Assembly (NCBI GenBank): GCA_964006375.1
Contig: OZ023265.1
Location: forward strand, 113,911,084-113,975,083
Reading direction: 5' to 3'
DNA from: Tillus elongatus
Taxonomy: Eukaryota > Arthropoda > Insecta > Coleoptera > Cleridae
DNA: 64,000 bases
How positions within the stretch are numbered: position 1 is the first letter of the stretch; each line of letters opens with the position of its first letter. The translations under genes and the position numbers were made by a program. Positions 13,549 through 28,165 of the stretch are shown here, in pieces. The notes beneath the pieces were generated by a model. That model ran no database searches. It was not told the DNA's origin and saw only the letters and a program-made list of their open reading frames with translations.

Positions 13549-13577
13549 CAATACGGCTAAAAAATATGGCTGTTAAT
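13381..13577. repeat. Duplicated unit joined to two (TA)n arrays
   Basis: TA arrays at 13381-13463 and 13494-13546 are each followed by nearly the same 30-bp sequence, which contains CGGCTAAAAAATATGGCTGT (13470-13489 and 13553-13572). It looks like a tandem duplication of array plus flank. These flanks do not match the common TA-cored family. Confidence 0.8.
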
Positions 13578-15759
13578 TTTTTTCTAATAATTACACTTTA
13601 TGCATATTAGATTGTTAGTGGGACCTGTTGTGAATCATCATCTACAAGAAGCACCGCATGCAAGATGAAATCTTACTGACAGATCTGCTGATAAATCATT
13701 AACATGATAAATAATGGAGGGTTTACACAATGCCTCAATGACAATAATGTGAATTCGGCTTTATTTATTTTTAACCGGCTTTAAGGCACCCTTGTTTAGA
13801 GAACCTGACGGCAGACGACTTTTTATCGCCTCTGCTTAGTGCTGAATATACGAGGATAAGTGGAAAAATAAAAGCATTTGCGATAGTTTTGGAGAATTTT
13901 CGCTTATTACGAGATCACGCCTTTAACACCACAAAAAATGTCCTCTAAATGGCCGCCAACTAGAATCGCTACATCCCAAGCATACAAAATTTGGATAGCT
14001 CGGTAATACAAAACAGAGTTTTCACGCTTGCAGTGACGGCAAAATCACAGCGTAAAGAACAGTTATGCTGTGGATAACCCACAACTATTTAAGAAATAAT
14101 AATATTACCGTCACGATAGCTGTTCATTATGAAAAGTTGTGCCAGGATTCCCCGGTGAACTACTTGAATATTTACAAAAACCCTAAAACACATCGATTTT
14201 GCCTGGGCACTTTTTTTAAACCTAACACAATTTATAAAATTCAAACACTAGCGAGGGTGACTTTCACTCGCTTAATTTGGTTATCTGTCCAAAGCTGTAA
14301 TTTTAAAAGCTACCGATTAGTTATTTTAGACAATTGCTTTTAAAACTTCAAAATAAAAGGTCTAAAATAAAAGCAGCCTTAAACACGAAATTGATACAAG
14401 TATTATTTTGGATGTTTTGGTATATTTTTTCGAAACTTAATATTTTAAAAACTATTCGGTAAATTTTAAAATTGCAGCTTTGGGTAGGGAATAAAAAGAT
14501 CTTTTCGGCCTATCTTCCATTTTTAAAATAAGGGAGTGTAACTAACCTACGCTAGCGGTTGAATACTACAAATTGTGTTAGGGTTCAAAGAAGTGTCCCT
14601 CTCGCAAGTAAAGTGGACGTATTTCAGTGTTCTTTGTCATAAAATAACAATAGACCGATTTTAGTGAAATATAATCTTTCTCATTAACACAAATTACTTT
14701 TTCAGACTTTTTTTCTAATTTAAAATACAACCTTAAACTTTACAATCATAATATAAAAATGTATGAACATAAATAAGATCAAATCTAACTGTAGCGTGTT
14801 ATAGTTAGACTAACTTGTGACGATCAAGGAAGGAACATTGTTATAATTGCAGTCTGCCTGTTTCTACTCTGTGTGTTTGGGCTCGTCGATTGTTGTCTAT
14901 GTTGTGCCTAGAAAGTGCTCGTGTCTCCTTCTTTGGATTCAACTTTTCCCTATTTTTCAGTAGACTGCTTAATCAGTACGTCCTTTGTTTATTATGTTAC
15001 AATGTTGCAACAGTAATTCATTGAATTCAGAGCTGGTTTTCCGTAGGTTTTCTAAGTAAATGACTTATATAGGTTGCCAGAAAGATCAGACTGGCTTGCG
15101 CAGGAAAATTCGGCGTCTTCCTTCGAGAATAATTCATTTTTTGTAGGCAAGTTTGGTAAGAAAGTTGCTTAATATAACAAAAATTCTGATCTGCGAGTTA
15201 AAAATCTAAAACATGAATGAAGCTGTCAGCAATCTCAGTTTAGTAATATTAAGGGTAGAAATTTTAAAAATTGACACCCCGTATAACAAAATGTCACAAT
15301 TTGCGGGTAAAATAAAAAAAGAACTGAAAGCGAGTGAAAATATTACAGAAACATTGTGTAGTTAACAAGGTAAATTAGGACATGATAATGGCTGATTTAA
15401 TAACGTGTTTTTGGAGCAAAAACATATATTGGCGTTTAAAATAATGCACTTTTGAAACAAAAGGCAAAGTGGCCGCGAAAACGACAAAAATAATGGATAG
15501 TTTTACGTTGAATTGCAGTTACACTTACTGATAGAGACAATTTTTTCTCTTTTTTTTTTTAACGTGTGTACTAGAAGCTGTTATTGTTTTCTCGGGAAAA
15601 ACATTCTACTCGTTAAAAATGATATTTAGTATAAACGAACTACGAGAAGTAAATAAACGAACTACGAAAAGTAAAGCAAAAGGGGTATCTTTTCCATTTA
15701 AGTGATAAACCACGTAGTAAATATTTGTAGAGTTGGTGAATATGTGACATATCCAATCC
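13578..15759. other. No gene recognised
   Basis: This is about 2.2 kb of AT-rich DNA. The plus-strand frame at 14065-14343 (92 codons) has no recognisable domain. A mariner-like end motif (GACACCCCGTATAAC) occurs near 15276-15290, without an identified partner. Confidence 0.4.
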
Positions 15760-17035
15760 AAGGTGCCCATGAAGTTATTTTTATGTATAGATTAAATCAT
15801 CTTTGGATCGTCTCTCAGGAAGCTTAGATGAACCACACAACCTCAGCTTTTCATCATAGTTTGGACGCACAATGCCATATGGTGGACGTGTGTCTTTGCG
15901 TTACACGGACTCTCTTTCCAGTAGAGGACACCACAAAACTTCTGCATACTCTAGGACTAGACGAACACACACCGTGTAAAGCCTATAAGAAGTTTAAACT
16001 GAACAGCTTTTAAAAGCTTTGTGCATCAAGTACAAGAGCTTATTAGCTTTAGATGTTGTGTCTGCTATATTGGTAGGCCATGGCAAATTGAACCAAATAA
16101 CAAACACTGAATCTTTATGAATTTACACTGGCTTTACAGATTGCTGCAGTTTATGGTATGAACATTAGGGGTTGTTGAAACCTAAATGCAAAACAGAACA
16201 TTTGTCGATGCTAAACGGTAATACGCAGTCAGTAAACCAGTTTACAACAGCCGATAAGTTGCGCTAAATATCACTGTCAGGAGTTAACTAATTCTGAAGC
16301 ACAGTCAAGTCATCCGCGTACAACGCACTCTCACATGGCAAGACGCGCGGTAATTCCGCAGTATCTATTACAAACAATGTAGAACCAAGCACGCATCCCT
16401 GTCGTCCACTAAGAACAGGACGAGGCAAAGATATAGTTTGGTTGCGATCAAAAAGAAAGCTTTTGATCCACCTCAGCACAAGTCCACGAATACCATAATG
16501 TTCTAATTTTCGTAGTACACAATTTTTTGGAACAGGATCAAATGCTTTAGAAACATGAAAATAAAGAACATCGACTATATCTTCTTTATCAAGTGATTTC
16601 GTCTACCGGTCTACACAGGTTCATAAACTAGTGACTACAAGACGCCCAGAAGGAATCTGTGTTGCTTGTCGGATAAGATTTGCTTACTTAATATAAAAGG
16701 AAAAATCTTATTAACCAGTAACCGTTCCCCAACTATAGATATTATAAGTTGAGGACTTATAGGTCTGTAGTTTGCGGGATCTAGCTTATCGCCGTTTTAA
16801 ATATAGCTGTGACGGGGGCAACCAGTAGGCAATATGTCTCTCTCGAATAAAACCTGTAAGTACCGTCAGAGGGACTCCAGAGGCACTTGCATCCAGCCCA
16901 GCACACATACATAAATAGCCTTCTGCTTTTGGGCAGCGGCTTAAGTGATTGAAGTAATCGCTTTTACTTCTCCTAATCTGTTTAGAGACTATGTTAGAAA
17001 ACTGATGAAACATTGTGTAGTCTCGTAACATGATC
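15760..17035 (-). pseudogene. Non-LTR retrotransposon reverse transcriptase relic
   Basis: Read on the minus strand from high to low coordinates: VSKQIRRSKSDYFNHLS (upstream of the RT), then GDKLDPANYRPISPQLIIS, then VSKAFDPVPKNCVLRKLEHY (RT motif A, about 16500-16570). Next come QGCVLGSTLFVI and LYADDLTVLQN (motif C, about 16290-16330), WFTDCVLPFSIDKCSVLHLG, and VRLVLEYAEVLWCPLLER. It ends with LPERRSKDDLIY near 15800. This order is diagnostic of the RT of a CR1/L2/Jockey-like LINE. Many frameshifts and stops are present. No endonuclease domain is recognisable, which suggests a 5'-truncated copy. The exact clade cannot be settled by eye. Confidence 0.8.
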
Positions 17036-17816
17036 TGCTATAACGTTGCCAGATGGGTCGTTTCACCTTCAAACGTCGACAGACACCACTACCAGTGATA
17101 CATGGATGATTTGAAGATGGTGTAGGTAACGCAATGCAAGGGGTGTTTTAAATATAATGGAATACGCCTTAAAAAATGGTATAGTTTTTTAATTAATTTT
17201 AAGTTTGTTTTTTAAATTAGTTTCTTTATTTTCTGATATACCCTTGTATACAGGTAAACAACACTCTTGCACCTAACACATAAAAGAGGGACACAGGTAT
17301 ATACAGGCAGTATATGCAGCATCAACCCTGCATCATTATGTTCTCTATGCAACTCTTACAAATTCAACGACGGTGACTTGGCCCAGTTGACCTTGAAATT
17401 ATACGAATTTAGACCTTGAAGAAGTAATGAAAGTCAAACATATTGAATACGTAAAGGAGGCAGTAGCAATCTCTTGAGGTGGAAACTGTTCCAGCATAAT
17501 TTGTTTTTACGGTCCTCGGATTAGAGTTATGTTTGGTCTGTGGTGCTAGAGTGATTAGACTAAATAAAAGGTTCTGTTTGCCATCCTAGTAACTTTTAGA
17601 TTGGATTATTATATAGGTATAGCTGACTCATAAATAGGCCCAGTAAATGCTAAAAATAATATTTGTTATAAAGTCTGTAGCACATAAAGTTTAACAAACT
17701 ATCTGCAGAGTGAGAATACTTTACTTTGTTTTATTTTAGAAGATGGCCAGCAAAAGTACAACTAAATTATGCGCCCTTTTACTGCAGCTTCCCCAACTGT
17801 CATCGGTTAGAATTTA
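17036..17816. other. No gene recognised
   Basis: I see no coding sequence that I can support. CCTTGTATACAGGTA near 17243 recurs inverted near 17960. That motif is nearly self-palindromic, so it is weak evidence for an element. Confidence 0.35.
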
Positions 17817-17829
17817 AAATGTTTACCTT

Positions 17830-17905
17830 TTTTTTTTTGTTCCCTCAGGGCTCGTCCGCGGCCTTGCCGCCCCGATAGCACCGCAACCCTTGGTTGATTG
17901 TGCAT
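17830..17905 (-). mobile_element. LINE scrap: 3' UTR and poly-A only, 13-bp target duplication
   Basis: Poly-T and then TTCCCTCAGGGCTCGTCCGC up to GGTTGATTGTGC are essentially identical to the 3' end of the full LINE copies at 32981 and 57739. The insert is only 76 bp. It is flanked by the exact duplication AAATGTTTACCTT at 17817-17829 and 17906-17918. It is a severely 5'-truncated target-primed insertion. Near identity to the full copies argues that it is young. Confidence 0.95.
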
Positions 17906-17918
17906 AAATGTTTACCTT

Positions 17919-19829
<1,911 letters not shown>

Positions 19830-21168
19830 TATTATATAACACATTTAAATACTTATTAGTAAGATTTTTATTCTTTCCACAACCCAACAATAACTGCTCG
19901 GCGTCCCCTAACTCGCCACATCACAAAAAGGTTTTTCTCTAATATTTATCTTAAATAAATATGCGGGAAATAAGGCATGGTTAAATCGTAGCCTGCAAAT
20001 TGTTTTGACAGAGTTTTTCTCTAAATTCATGTCTAGAAACCAAGGTTTTTTTGAAGGACTCACCTGTAGTTTTTTGTAATATTGCCCTTTCTTGCCATTT
20101 TGGTAACGTTCTTTATTTCGTTTAAAATATCGTTTGCTGGACAAAAGAATTCTTTGCGATGCAATCATTTAGTAAGGCTTGTTGTGCCAAAGTATCTACT
20201 TTTTCGTCCTCTTATTCCACCGTGTCCTTTTATCCAACAAAAAAATATTCTGTTTCCCATTCATTTCAAGCTCGTATAAAGTTTCAGTCATCAATGAGGT
20301 CAGATATTCACTTTTTTTTTAAACATATATTTTCTATATTATCTATGCAGCTCCTACAATCATATTATATAATAAAACTTTTGTGGTTAATAGTTTTTAT
20401 ATATCTAAAGTCTTCCCATATAGCTAAATCCCAACTGTGTATATGCTCATAATTCTATTTGTTCTAACTTTTTTGTTAAATTCGTTTTGGGGGTCATAAA
20501 TTGCGTAACCTGTGTATTCTTCATTTTTTGATCCATCAGTGTAAATATGGTACGCATTGGGCATTACATTTTCTAAGTCAGACTTTAATAAGTGATGTCT
20601 AAGATTTTGTGGATATTTGGCTAAGTGCCTCATACATGACGTGTGAAATTTCACATCTTTTTTGTAGATAAAATTTGGGTTGACTTCATGTTATTAAACC
20701 TGTTGCATTAAATCCAAGATATTGTTATATGATTCCACTAAAAGTACCGATTTTTTTTCACCCAAAATTGTTTTCTCAGGTCGTAGATAAAAAGCGTATG
20801 AAGTTTTGTAGTAATGTCACTCTTCTTTTCATACATTTTTATGACGAATCTCTCTGCCAGCATCAGTCTTCTATGACATAGGGGCATCTAGCCACTTTCT
20901 GCTCTTAGATTATCTATAGGGGTACTTTTTAGTGCCCCCAAGCAGATTCTTATACGTCTGTTTTTAATTATCTCTAACTTGTTGAGATGCACGTCTGCTG
21001 CTTGATGGTAAAATATCCGTAATCCATAACCGATCTTATAACGGCTTTGTAGAAGATCAGAGATATTCCTGGAGTTGCACCATAGCTGGTATGTGTTACC
21101 ATTCTAAGAATATTAATGCCCTTTTCCGTTAGTTGAATGGTAGTTTTCAGTACAAAACTATGCATCAA
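19830..21168 (-). pseudogene. I-group LINE relic: RT end, RNase H and C-terminal tail
   Basis: Reading the minus strand downwards: GISLIFYKAVIRSVMDYGYF (end of the RT/thumb region, about 21000-21090) is followed by AYHIYTDGSKNEEYTGYAIY (about 20500-20560), an RNase H start with the DG catalytic pair. Next come GHGGIRGNEKVDTLAQQAL (about 20180-20240), the RNase H C-terminal motif, and then ICRLRFNHALFPAYLFKINI (about 19930-19990), the usual stretch before the terminal Cys-rich end. Multiple stops and frame changes make it a pseudogene. RNase H places it in the I group of LINEs. It differs in sequence from the LOA-like element at 33 and 58 kb. Confidence 0.8.
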
Positions 21169-21179
21169 GGACGTGAACG

Positions 21180-21925
21180 TACTACAAAAACTTTAAAATT
21201 TGGGGAAGAAATTTTGGATTTGGTAGAAATAGATCCGAACTTAAAACTAGGCGCCTGGTACTTAATTTAGAGGTTTCTAAAAGTACTGTACAAGAGTTTT
21301 GAAGGGGCAACTAATATATTCTTTTCATGTCAAAAAAGTACAGCTTCCATTGCCTATTGCTACCCCGTTGCGTTTAGCTTTCTGTAGGAGCATTCAAAAT
21401 AATAGAATTAAAAATGCAATATCAGAAAAGTTGTATTCACATACGAAGATACATACACAAGGTCTGGTATCACAAACTTGCATAATGACCATGTTTATGC
21501 CTGCGTCGATGCAAATACACATGCAACTAAAGTTTCACATTATCAACACAAATAAAAAAATCAATGTGCGAGCTGGAATTTTAATTTTATTATGGGGCCT
21601 GTTCTAATACCCACTCGACTTATTCGAGAATTTTTTTTGTAGTTCCTGCTCCTTCTCCACATTTTACTCTAGCAGTTCGACGATATTTGCACCAAGAGTT
21701 TCCAAACCAATGAATTGAAAGATGCAATGATGCTCCTAAAATTGGCCACCGTCATCACCGGACCTAACCCCTTGTTATTTTTGTTTATGGGGAGCCATGA
21801 AATCAAAAGTCTGTTTGTCTCTAGTTGAGAATGCAGAAACAGTGAATAGAAGAATTGTTGCTGCAACGAATTCTCTAACAGAGAATCCACAAATATTGGA
21901 AAGAATCGGGTTTAATTTTTTATAA
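21180..21925 (+). pseudogene. Tc1/mariner-superfamily transposase relic
   Basis: LNLEVSKSTVQEF (second helix-turn-helix) and YPFHVKKVQL-like FHVKKVQLPLPIA are seen near 21255-21370. FTYEDTYTRSGITNLHNDH (first Asp region) lies near 21430-21490, followed by DANTHATKVSHYQHK. PTRLIREFF is near 21615. The C-terminal block matching LWGAMKSKVYLSLVENAETV, then NSLTENPQILERIGFNF, runs to 21925. Stops and frameshifts are frequent. The region between the first and last catalytic residues is eroded and the N-terminus is absent. It follows directly on the LINE relic in the opposite orientation. Confidence 0.75.
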
Positions 21926-22734
21926 AGAATTAATTTGTACATGCAAGAAAATGTAAGTCATCTTAAACATTTAGTATAGTGCACCTCTACTTTTACCATA
22001 TTTGTAAATTTTACAAATAACAATTCATAACAGTTATGCTAATTTAATATTTTTTTATCCAGTCCGGTGAACTCAGCAGTGGAAAGTTATTTGCAACTTA
22101 TTTTTTTCTGACTAAAGCGCTGAACTAATATAAATACCATAAGAGACAAACAAGCTTCCAATTCAAATACACTACTTACAAAAAACAAATTTCAAAGTCA
22201 TTAGCATACACAAATTTTTTTGATAAAAAAATGTACAAGGCCGTTAAAAATAAGACACCCTGTACTTCAATTTTTGAGAAACTCGGTGAAGTTGTGTAAT
22301 ACCCAAAGCAAAATACCCGTGTCAAAATTCAATTCAAAGGGTAAAGCGAAATTGGAGTTAATAAAAAATGGATATTATTACATCCCCCATTTAAGGGGCT
22401 GTAGCTCGTCAGGGCGACACTTTCGGATATAGGTAAAGTAGGTCAGACTGATTTTTTTTTTATGTAAGGAATAAGTGGTAGAGCGTTGCTCAGGTATTTT
22501 CCGGACAGGCTGTATGTATTCTGCTTTAAATTTGAATGCAAATTATAAGTGAGATCTCTGAATCCATTTTGTAGACAATTTAGGTAGGCATTGCAATTCA
22601 GATTTGGTGGATATTTAGGCGAGCCTAAGATATGACTTAGTTAACTCCAAACCAGACATTGTAATCTTTAATTCAAGCTATAAATACATAATACATAATC
22701 GCTTCAAATAGTAAATCAAGCGTTGTTTTTTATT
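21926..22734. other. No gene recognised
   Basis: A mariner-like end (GACACCCTGTACTTC) lies near 22254-22268 and may belong to the transposase relic upstream. The frame at 22220-22432 has no known motif. Confidence 0.4.
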
Positions 22735-23270
<536 letters not shown>

Positions 23271-23345
23271 CCACAGAAATCGTAGAAACGACGAGACGAT
23301 TTTCACGTCTGTAGTATCAGGATCACATAAGAGGATAGGCAGTGG

Positions 23346-23711
23346 CAACTAATGTTGTACATGCTAGTTTGTTATTCTGCAGATTATGTTTTCAATTTGT
23401 TTTCAATATATGGTGAATGTAACAGAATAGTTGAGACAACAGTTCGAACATTTAACAACAGATTCCTTTATTTGGCTCCAATGAATCGAACAAAATTCAG
23501 CAGAATTAAAAGTATGTCGTCAAGTCATGGAATAATACTGACACGACGCGTTGTTAAACGTTTCAAAATTGAAGACAATGAAATGAATGAAATTATAGTT
23601 CTTGCATATTTTGAAGCATGTCTACAAAGTTCGTTAAGAAGTAGGTCTAAAGATTTGGGTTTATCTATCTGGGCAATACACAGAATATTGAGAAAACACA
23701 ATATGCATAAT

Positions 23712-23714
<3 letters not shown>
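23346..23714 (+). pseudogene. Transposase N-terminal fragment between two repeat copies
   Basis: CYSADYVFNLFSIYGECNRI is the first helix-turn-helix. FNNRFLYLAPMNRTKFSRIK corresponds to the DRYP region, and LGLSIWAIHRILRKHNMH is the second helix-turn-helix. The open frame runs 120 codons and stops at 23712-23714, just where the next TA-cored repeat begins, so the catalytic domain is missing. It resembles the relic at 44.0 kb closely. No intron is present at the position where the 10.3-kb copy has one. Kept as a pseudogene; a DNA-binding-only peptide could be made but nothing shows that it is. Confidence 0.75.
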
Positions 23715-24400
<686 letters not shown>

Positions 24401-25265
24401 TTTTAAGTTTTACAAGCTACCTTGTTCTAAATGATCAAACTGTTTTGATGGAATGTTCTTTTTAGAAAACTCTTATTTTTAATTAAATATATTAAACAGA
24501 ATAGTTCTAACTATATTAAATATAGTTGTAATAATGTAATAAGTGGGTGTATGTCGATATTTCCGTTGAATATGACCTGCTTCCATTACTATGACATTCT
24601 TAACTATTTATTTTACTATTGTTGTTGTTATGGTTATTATTGTTATTATAAGTTGGTTTTATTTTAATGTATAATACTGACGGTCAAGAAAAATTATACA
24701 CGGTGTTCAATTTAAAAAATCAACTTTTGTGAAGTTATCGTTGGAAGAAAGAAGCCTACTTATTTGGCCTACCCTGTATATGCATAGCGTTCTTGTATTA
24801 TGCTAGTAGTAGAGGCAGTAGTAATAGTTTTGTGTTTTGCAGTGTACATCAACCTTATGACAGCAGCACCCAATCTTCAACAAACACCCATTCCCTCGAC
24901 CCATATCATAAATGTGCCAGCCTGAAATTGCGTAAAAGTCATCGGTCCAGGTATATGCCACCCGCTTGTACCGAGGCTTATAATTACAAAGCTGCCATTC
25001 CCAGAATGTGTCTGATTTCGAATAACCGACATTCATTTTAACCGCAAGTAGTAATAATTTTACTTCTTGATGTGTGTTAGATATATACTGTGTAAGAATT
25101 CGTTCTTCCTTATAGCTAGTCACGAAAATAATAGTTCTCCACACTACTCTGAAACGAAAACACGAAAGCTTTTAGCATTAAAAATTAAAACCACCAAGTT
25201 ATACAAATGTTTCTTTCCCTCAAAATCTTTGTTTAAGACAATGCTGTTGCATTTTTTTTAATTTC
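24401..25265. other. No gene; possible small MITE near 24699-24785
   Basis: CACGGTGTTCAATTTAAAA at 24699 and CTACCCTGTATATGCA near 24770-24785 look like weak inverted mariner-type ends flanked by TA. Overlapping frames on both strands at 24793-25144 have no known motif. Confidence 0.35.
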
Positions 25266-25269
25266 AACA

Positions 25270-26553
25270 ACACACCACGAGTGCTTACAGCCTAAATACT
25301 ATCGTACCTTGGGTGTTGACAAGGAGGCAACTTGTTAATTCTGGACTTGAAGGTTTGGAGGTTCGGGGGAGAAGGAAAAACATGTGCCGCCAAGGAATTC
25401 CACAACTTGGAAGTCCTCTGGACAAAATAGCGGGCATGACAAGATGTTCTATGTATGGTGACCTGGACCGTAAAAGGATGCTTTCGCTCTGTTCCCCTGG
25501 TATCTCTGTTGGGGGCAGCAGGTGGAGGAACTATGGAAGAAAGCTCCTCTGAGCAGTGCCTGTGTAAATATCTATAAAAGAGAGAAAAAGGTCACCAACG
25601 GCACATCGGTGGGCAAGGATGGCAGCCTTTGGGTGAGGGTACGGTCACCGATGAGACGTATAGCTCTCTTCTGAATGGAGTCCAGGATAGCGAGTGTAGA
25701 AGCGGCAGCAGCACCCCAGATGTGGGAGCAGTATTCGAGGTTTGGTCTAATTTGTGAAGTATATACGGTATAGAGATTAGCTGGTGAAAAGTATTTGCGA
25801 GCCCGGAAGAGGAAACCTAATTTCTTAGCGGCCGCTTCTGCAATTGATGTGACATGTTGGTGCCAATTAAGATTTCGATCCACAGAAATGCCAATAAGTG
25901 AAAAGGACTTATTACTTTGAATAACTTTGTTGTTCACTGTGATGGGTCTAGGGCTGGCGTATCTCTTATGAGAAAGAAAGCAAGACTGTGATTTGGTGGG
26001 GTTGAATTGTACAAGATGTCTACTTCCCCAGTCTAATATTTTTTGGAGATCCACGGAGACAGATCCCTCCATAAGTCTGCGATCCTCATCTAATTGGGTT
26101 AAAGAGACAGTCTTAGAATATTGTATTTGAGTAAAGGGTGCCGTCGTCCGCGTAACTGTGAACTGGGTTGGATGTGCTAGAGAGGAGGTCATTGATGTGG
26201 AGAAGAAACAAAGTAGGGACTAAAGCTGAACCTTGAGGAACTCCTGCATTAATTGGATACAGTTTAGAGGAATGGCCATCCACGACAACAGAAATGCTCC
26301 GGTTGAAGAGGAAATTTGCTGTCCAGGTACAGAGTTTTTGTGGTAGGCCATAGGCCGAAAGCTTATGAAGCAGTGCTGCGTGCCAGACCTGGTCGAATAC
26401 TTTGGATATGTCTAGAGCGACAATCTGGGATTCACCGTGTAGTTCTATAGACTTGTTCCAAGAATGGGTGACAAAGGAAAGGAGGCATAATATGCGGTAA
26501 GTTTCTAGATTAGTTTCCCGAAATCCGAGTTTGTTAGTGAAATTTTTATACAA
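25270..26553 (-). pseudogene. 5'-truncated CR1/Jockey-like LINE, RT domain
   Basis: The first fragment (26113-26553) reads ALDISKVFDQVWHAALLHKL (RT motif A), NAGVPQGSALVPTLFLLHIN (motif B) and HSYADDGTLYS (motif C). After a frame change the second (25572-26192) continues LQFNPTKS-like VQFNPTKSQSCF, GISVDRNLNWHQHV, QIRPNLEYCSHIWG and DSIQKRAIRLIGD. The final part, with RASFYGPGHHT and FQVVEFLG-type sequence, reaches about 25300. There is no endonuclease domain, and upstream homology stops near 26555, so it was truncated on insertion or later. It is better preserved than the LINE relics at 16 and 20 kb. Confidence 0.85.
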
Positions 26554-27350
26554 TTACCACATAATGGACATAATATAATCCATAAATTAGGGATCTCCAG
26601 AATACAGTAGGGCAGCGTTTCTCAACATTTTAGTATTTGCGACCCAATTTTCTATTACAAATCGAAATTCTCCGACACCCTCTAGTCTTATGTGCACCAT
26701 TCTAGCGTCGGCGAGAGGTTCTGATTTGTTTCGAACATTCTAATTCTAGAACGTCTGCGCCGCGGGTATAAATGCTGCATCTCGTTCAATTTCAAAGGCC
26801 CTTGTGTGTCATTTGTTCAAACATTTTGGCAGCAAATAGCACGGAACCCAATAAACATAAACGACATCTGGGAACGCTTCATAGTGAGTACACTAACAAA
26901 TCCCGAGAAGTCGTCCAATTAAAATTAAAATCATATGAAAATCAAAAATTATAAAAAAAATTGTTTGCGAATGAAAAAGCTTTACTTGCCTTTTACAAAG
27001 TTTCATACCAAATAACCAGATGTAAAAAGCCTCACAGCATTGGTAAAGAGGTTATTCTGCCAGCTGCAATTATGATCGTAGAAACTATGTTGGGAGAATT
27101 TTTCCAAACAATAATTGCAGTCCATAGCTTTATCAAATGATACTGTCGCTCGTCGAATTCGTGATATAGCTGAAGATGTAGAGCATCAGCTTTTCGGGTT
27201 GCGTGAGATTTTTTTGTTTGATAAGGCAACAGAGAGCAGAAAATACGATTTTGCCTATTTTTGATTTTGTGATGGTATGCCATCAGTATAAGAACTACTA
27301 TTCTGGAAACCAATAGAACTCAAAGCAACAGAATTTGTAATATTTGCTAT

Positions 27351-28165
27351 CTTAAATGGTTTTCTAAACGACGCAAACATAGAATGGAAAAATTGCGTCT
27401 AAATATGGACCCATGGTGCTCATACAATGTTTGGAAGAAGTATATAAATCACTTGTGAAAAAAATCTCCACCGTCTATCTAAACACATTGTATGATCCAC
27501 AGGCAAGCTTTGGCTTCCAAAGAAACGAGTCCTGGTATGCATATTGTACTAACGACGGTGGTGACCGTAGTTTGGTACCTTAAATGGTTTTCTAAACGAC
27601 GCAAACATACAGTGGAAAAATTGCGTCTAAATATGGACCCATGGTGCTTGTACAATGTTTGGAAGACTCCAAGGTATACAGGCAGTTGCGAAAGAGACTC
27701 TGTGGTTCAGTGGTAAGAACGTGTGCCTCTGAACGAAGGGTACTCTCTTCGATCCCAGGGTACTCCTTTCACTTTTTTAGTACATACTGTACAATTAACA
27801 TCAACCGAGGTTGTGGCATTGTATTTGAGCAAGTTGAATCTCTGCACGTTCCGCCCTCGGAGGGGGCGTAAATCCGTCCGTTCCGTGTCCATGCGATGTT
27901 GGATCCGTTAAATTTCTTAACCCTCCTTACAGAAAGGCAGGGGTTCAAGAACATAATGAGGTTACACTTCTCCCTGGCGTCGGTGATTGGCCATGGTTGC
28001 GGAAATAGGCCGTTGTTAAAGAAATTAAAAGAAAATAAAAAAGCACGTGGGAAAAAAACTTGCACTATCTATCTGAACACATTGAATGATCCCGACAGAA
28101 GCTTTGGCTTCCAAAGAAACGAGCCCTAGTCTGTATATTGTTCTAACGACGGTGGTAACGGTAGT
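27351..28165. repeat. 228-bp tandem duplication within the hAT relic
   Basis: CTTAAATGGTTTTCTAAACG starts unit 1 (27351) and unit 2 (27579). Both units contain ATGGACCCATGGTGCT and the block AGCTTTGGCTTCCAAAGAAA. Unit 2 is interrupted by a SINE at 27694-28042. Without the SINE and its target duplication it is about the same length as unit 1. Confidence 0.85.
27694..28042 (+). mobile_element. tRNA-derived SINE, copy 1
   Basis: The head reads TGGTTCAGTGGTAAGAACG (A box) and TTCGATCCCAGGG (B box), most like a glycine-type tRNA start. The body is unrelated and the tail is A-rich. The target duplication is imperfect: GCAGTTGCGAAA at 27682-27693 against GCACGTGGGAAA at 28043-28054. The other tandem unit supplies the empty site. 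A second copy, of the same length, is at 50618-50965 on the opposite strand. Short open frames across it are non-coding. Confidence 0.85.

Larger units (their letters stand above)
26613..28165 (+). pseudogene. ZBED/hAT (Buster-like) transposase relic with TIR
   Basis: A hAT-type terminus, CAGCGTTTCTCAACATTTTA followed by TTTGCGACCCA, begins at 26613. The coding relic reads RPLCVICSNILAANSTEPNK and HKRHLGTLHSEY, a BED-type zinc finger (Cys-Cys...His...His). It continues ANEKALLAFYKVSYQI, RCKKPHSIGKEVILPAA and then an eroded RNase H-fold start. After it comes WKNCV...THGAHTMFG and HCMIHRQALASKETSPGM. Stops and frameshifts are numerous. The segment from 27351 is duplicated in tandem, and the second unit holds a SINE. 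I see no right-hand terminus. ZBED relatives include both transposons and domesticated genes; with these breaks this one is dead. Confidence 0.8.

Noticed and set aside
14065..14343. A 92-codon plus-strand frame
   Set aside because: No recognisable domain, no codon-use signal and no neighbouring exon that I can see.
24793..25144. Overlapping frames on both strands of 82 and 113 codons
   Set aside because: They are mutual antisense shadows without motifs; neither can be preferred.
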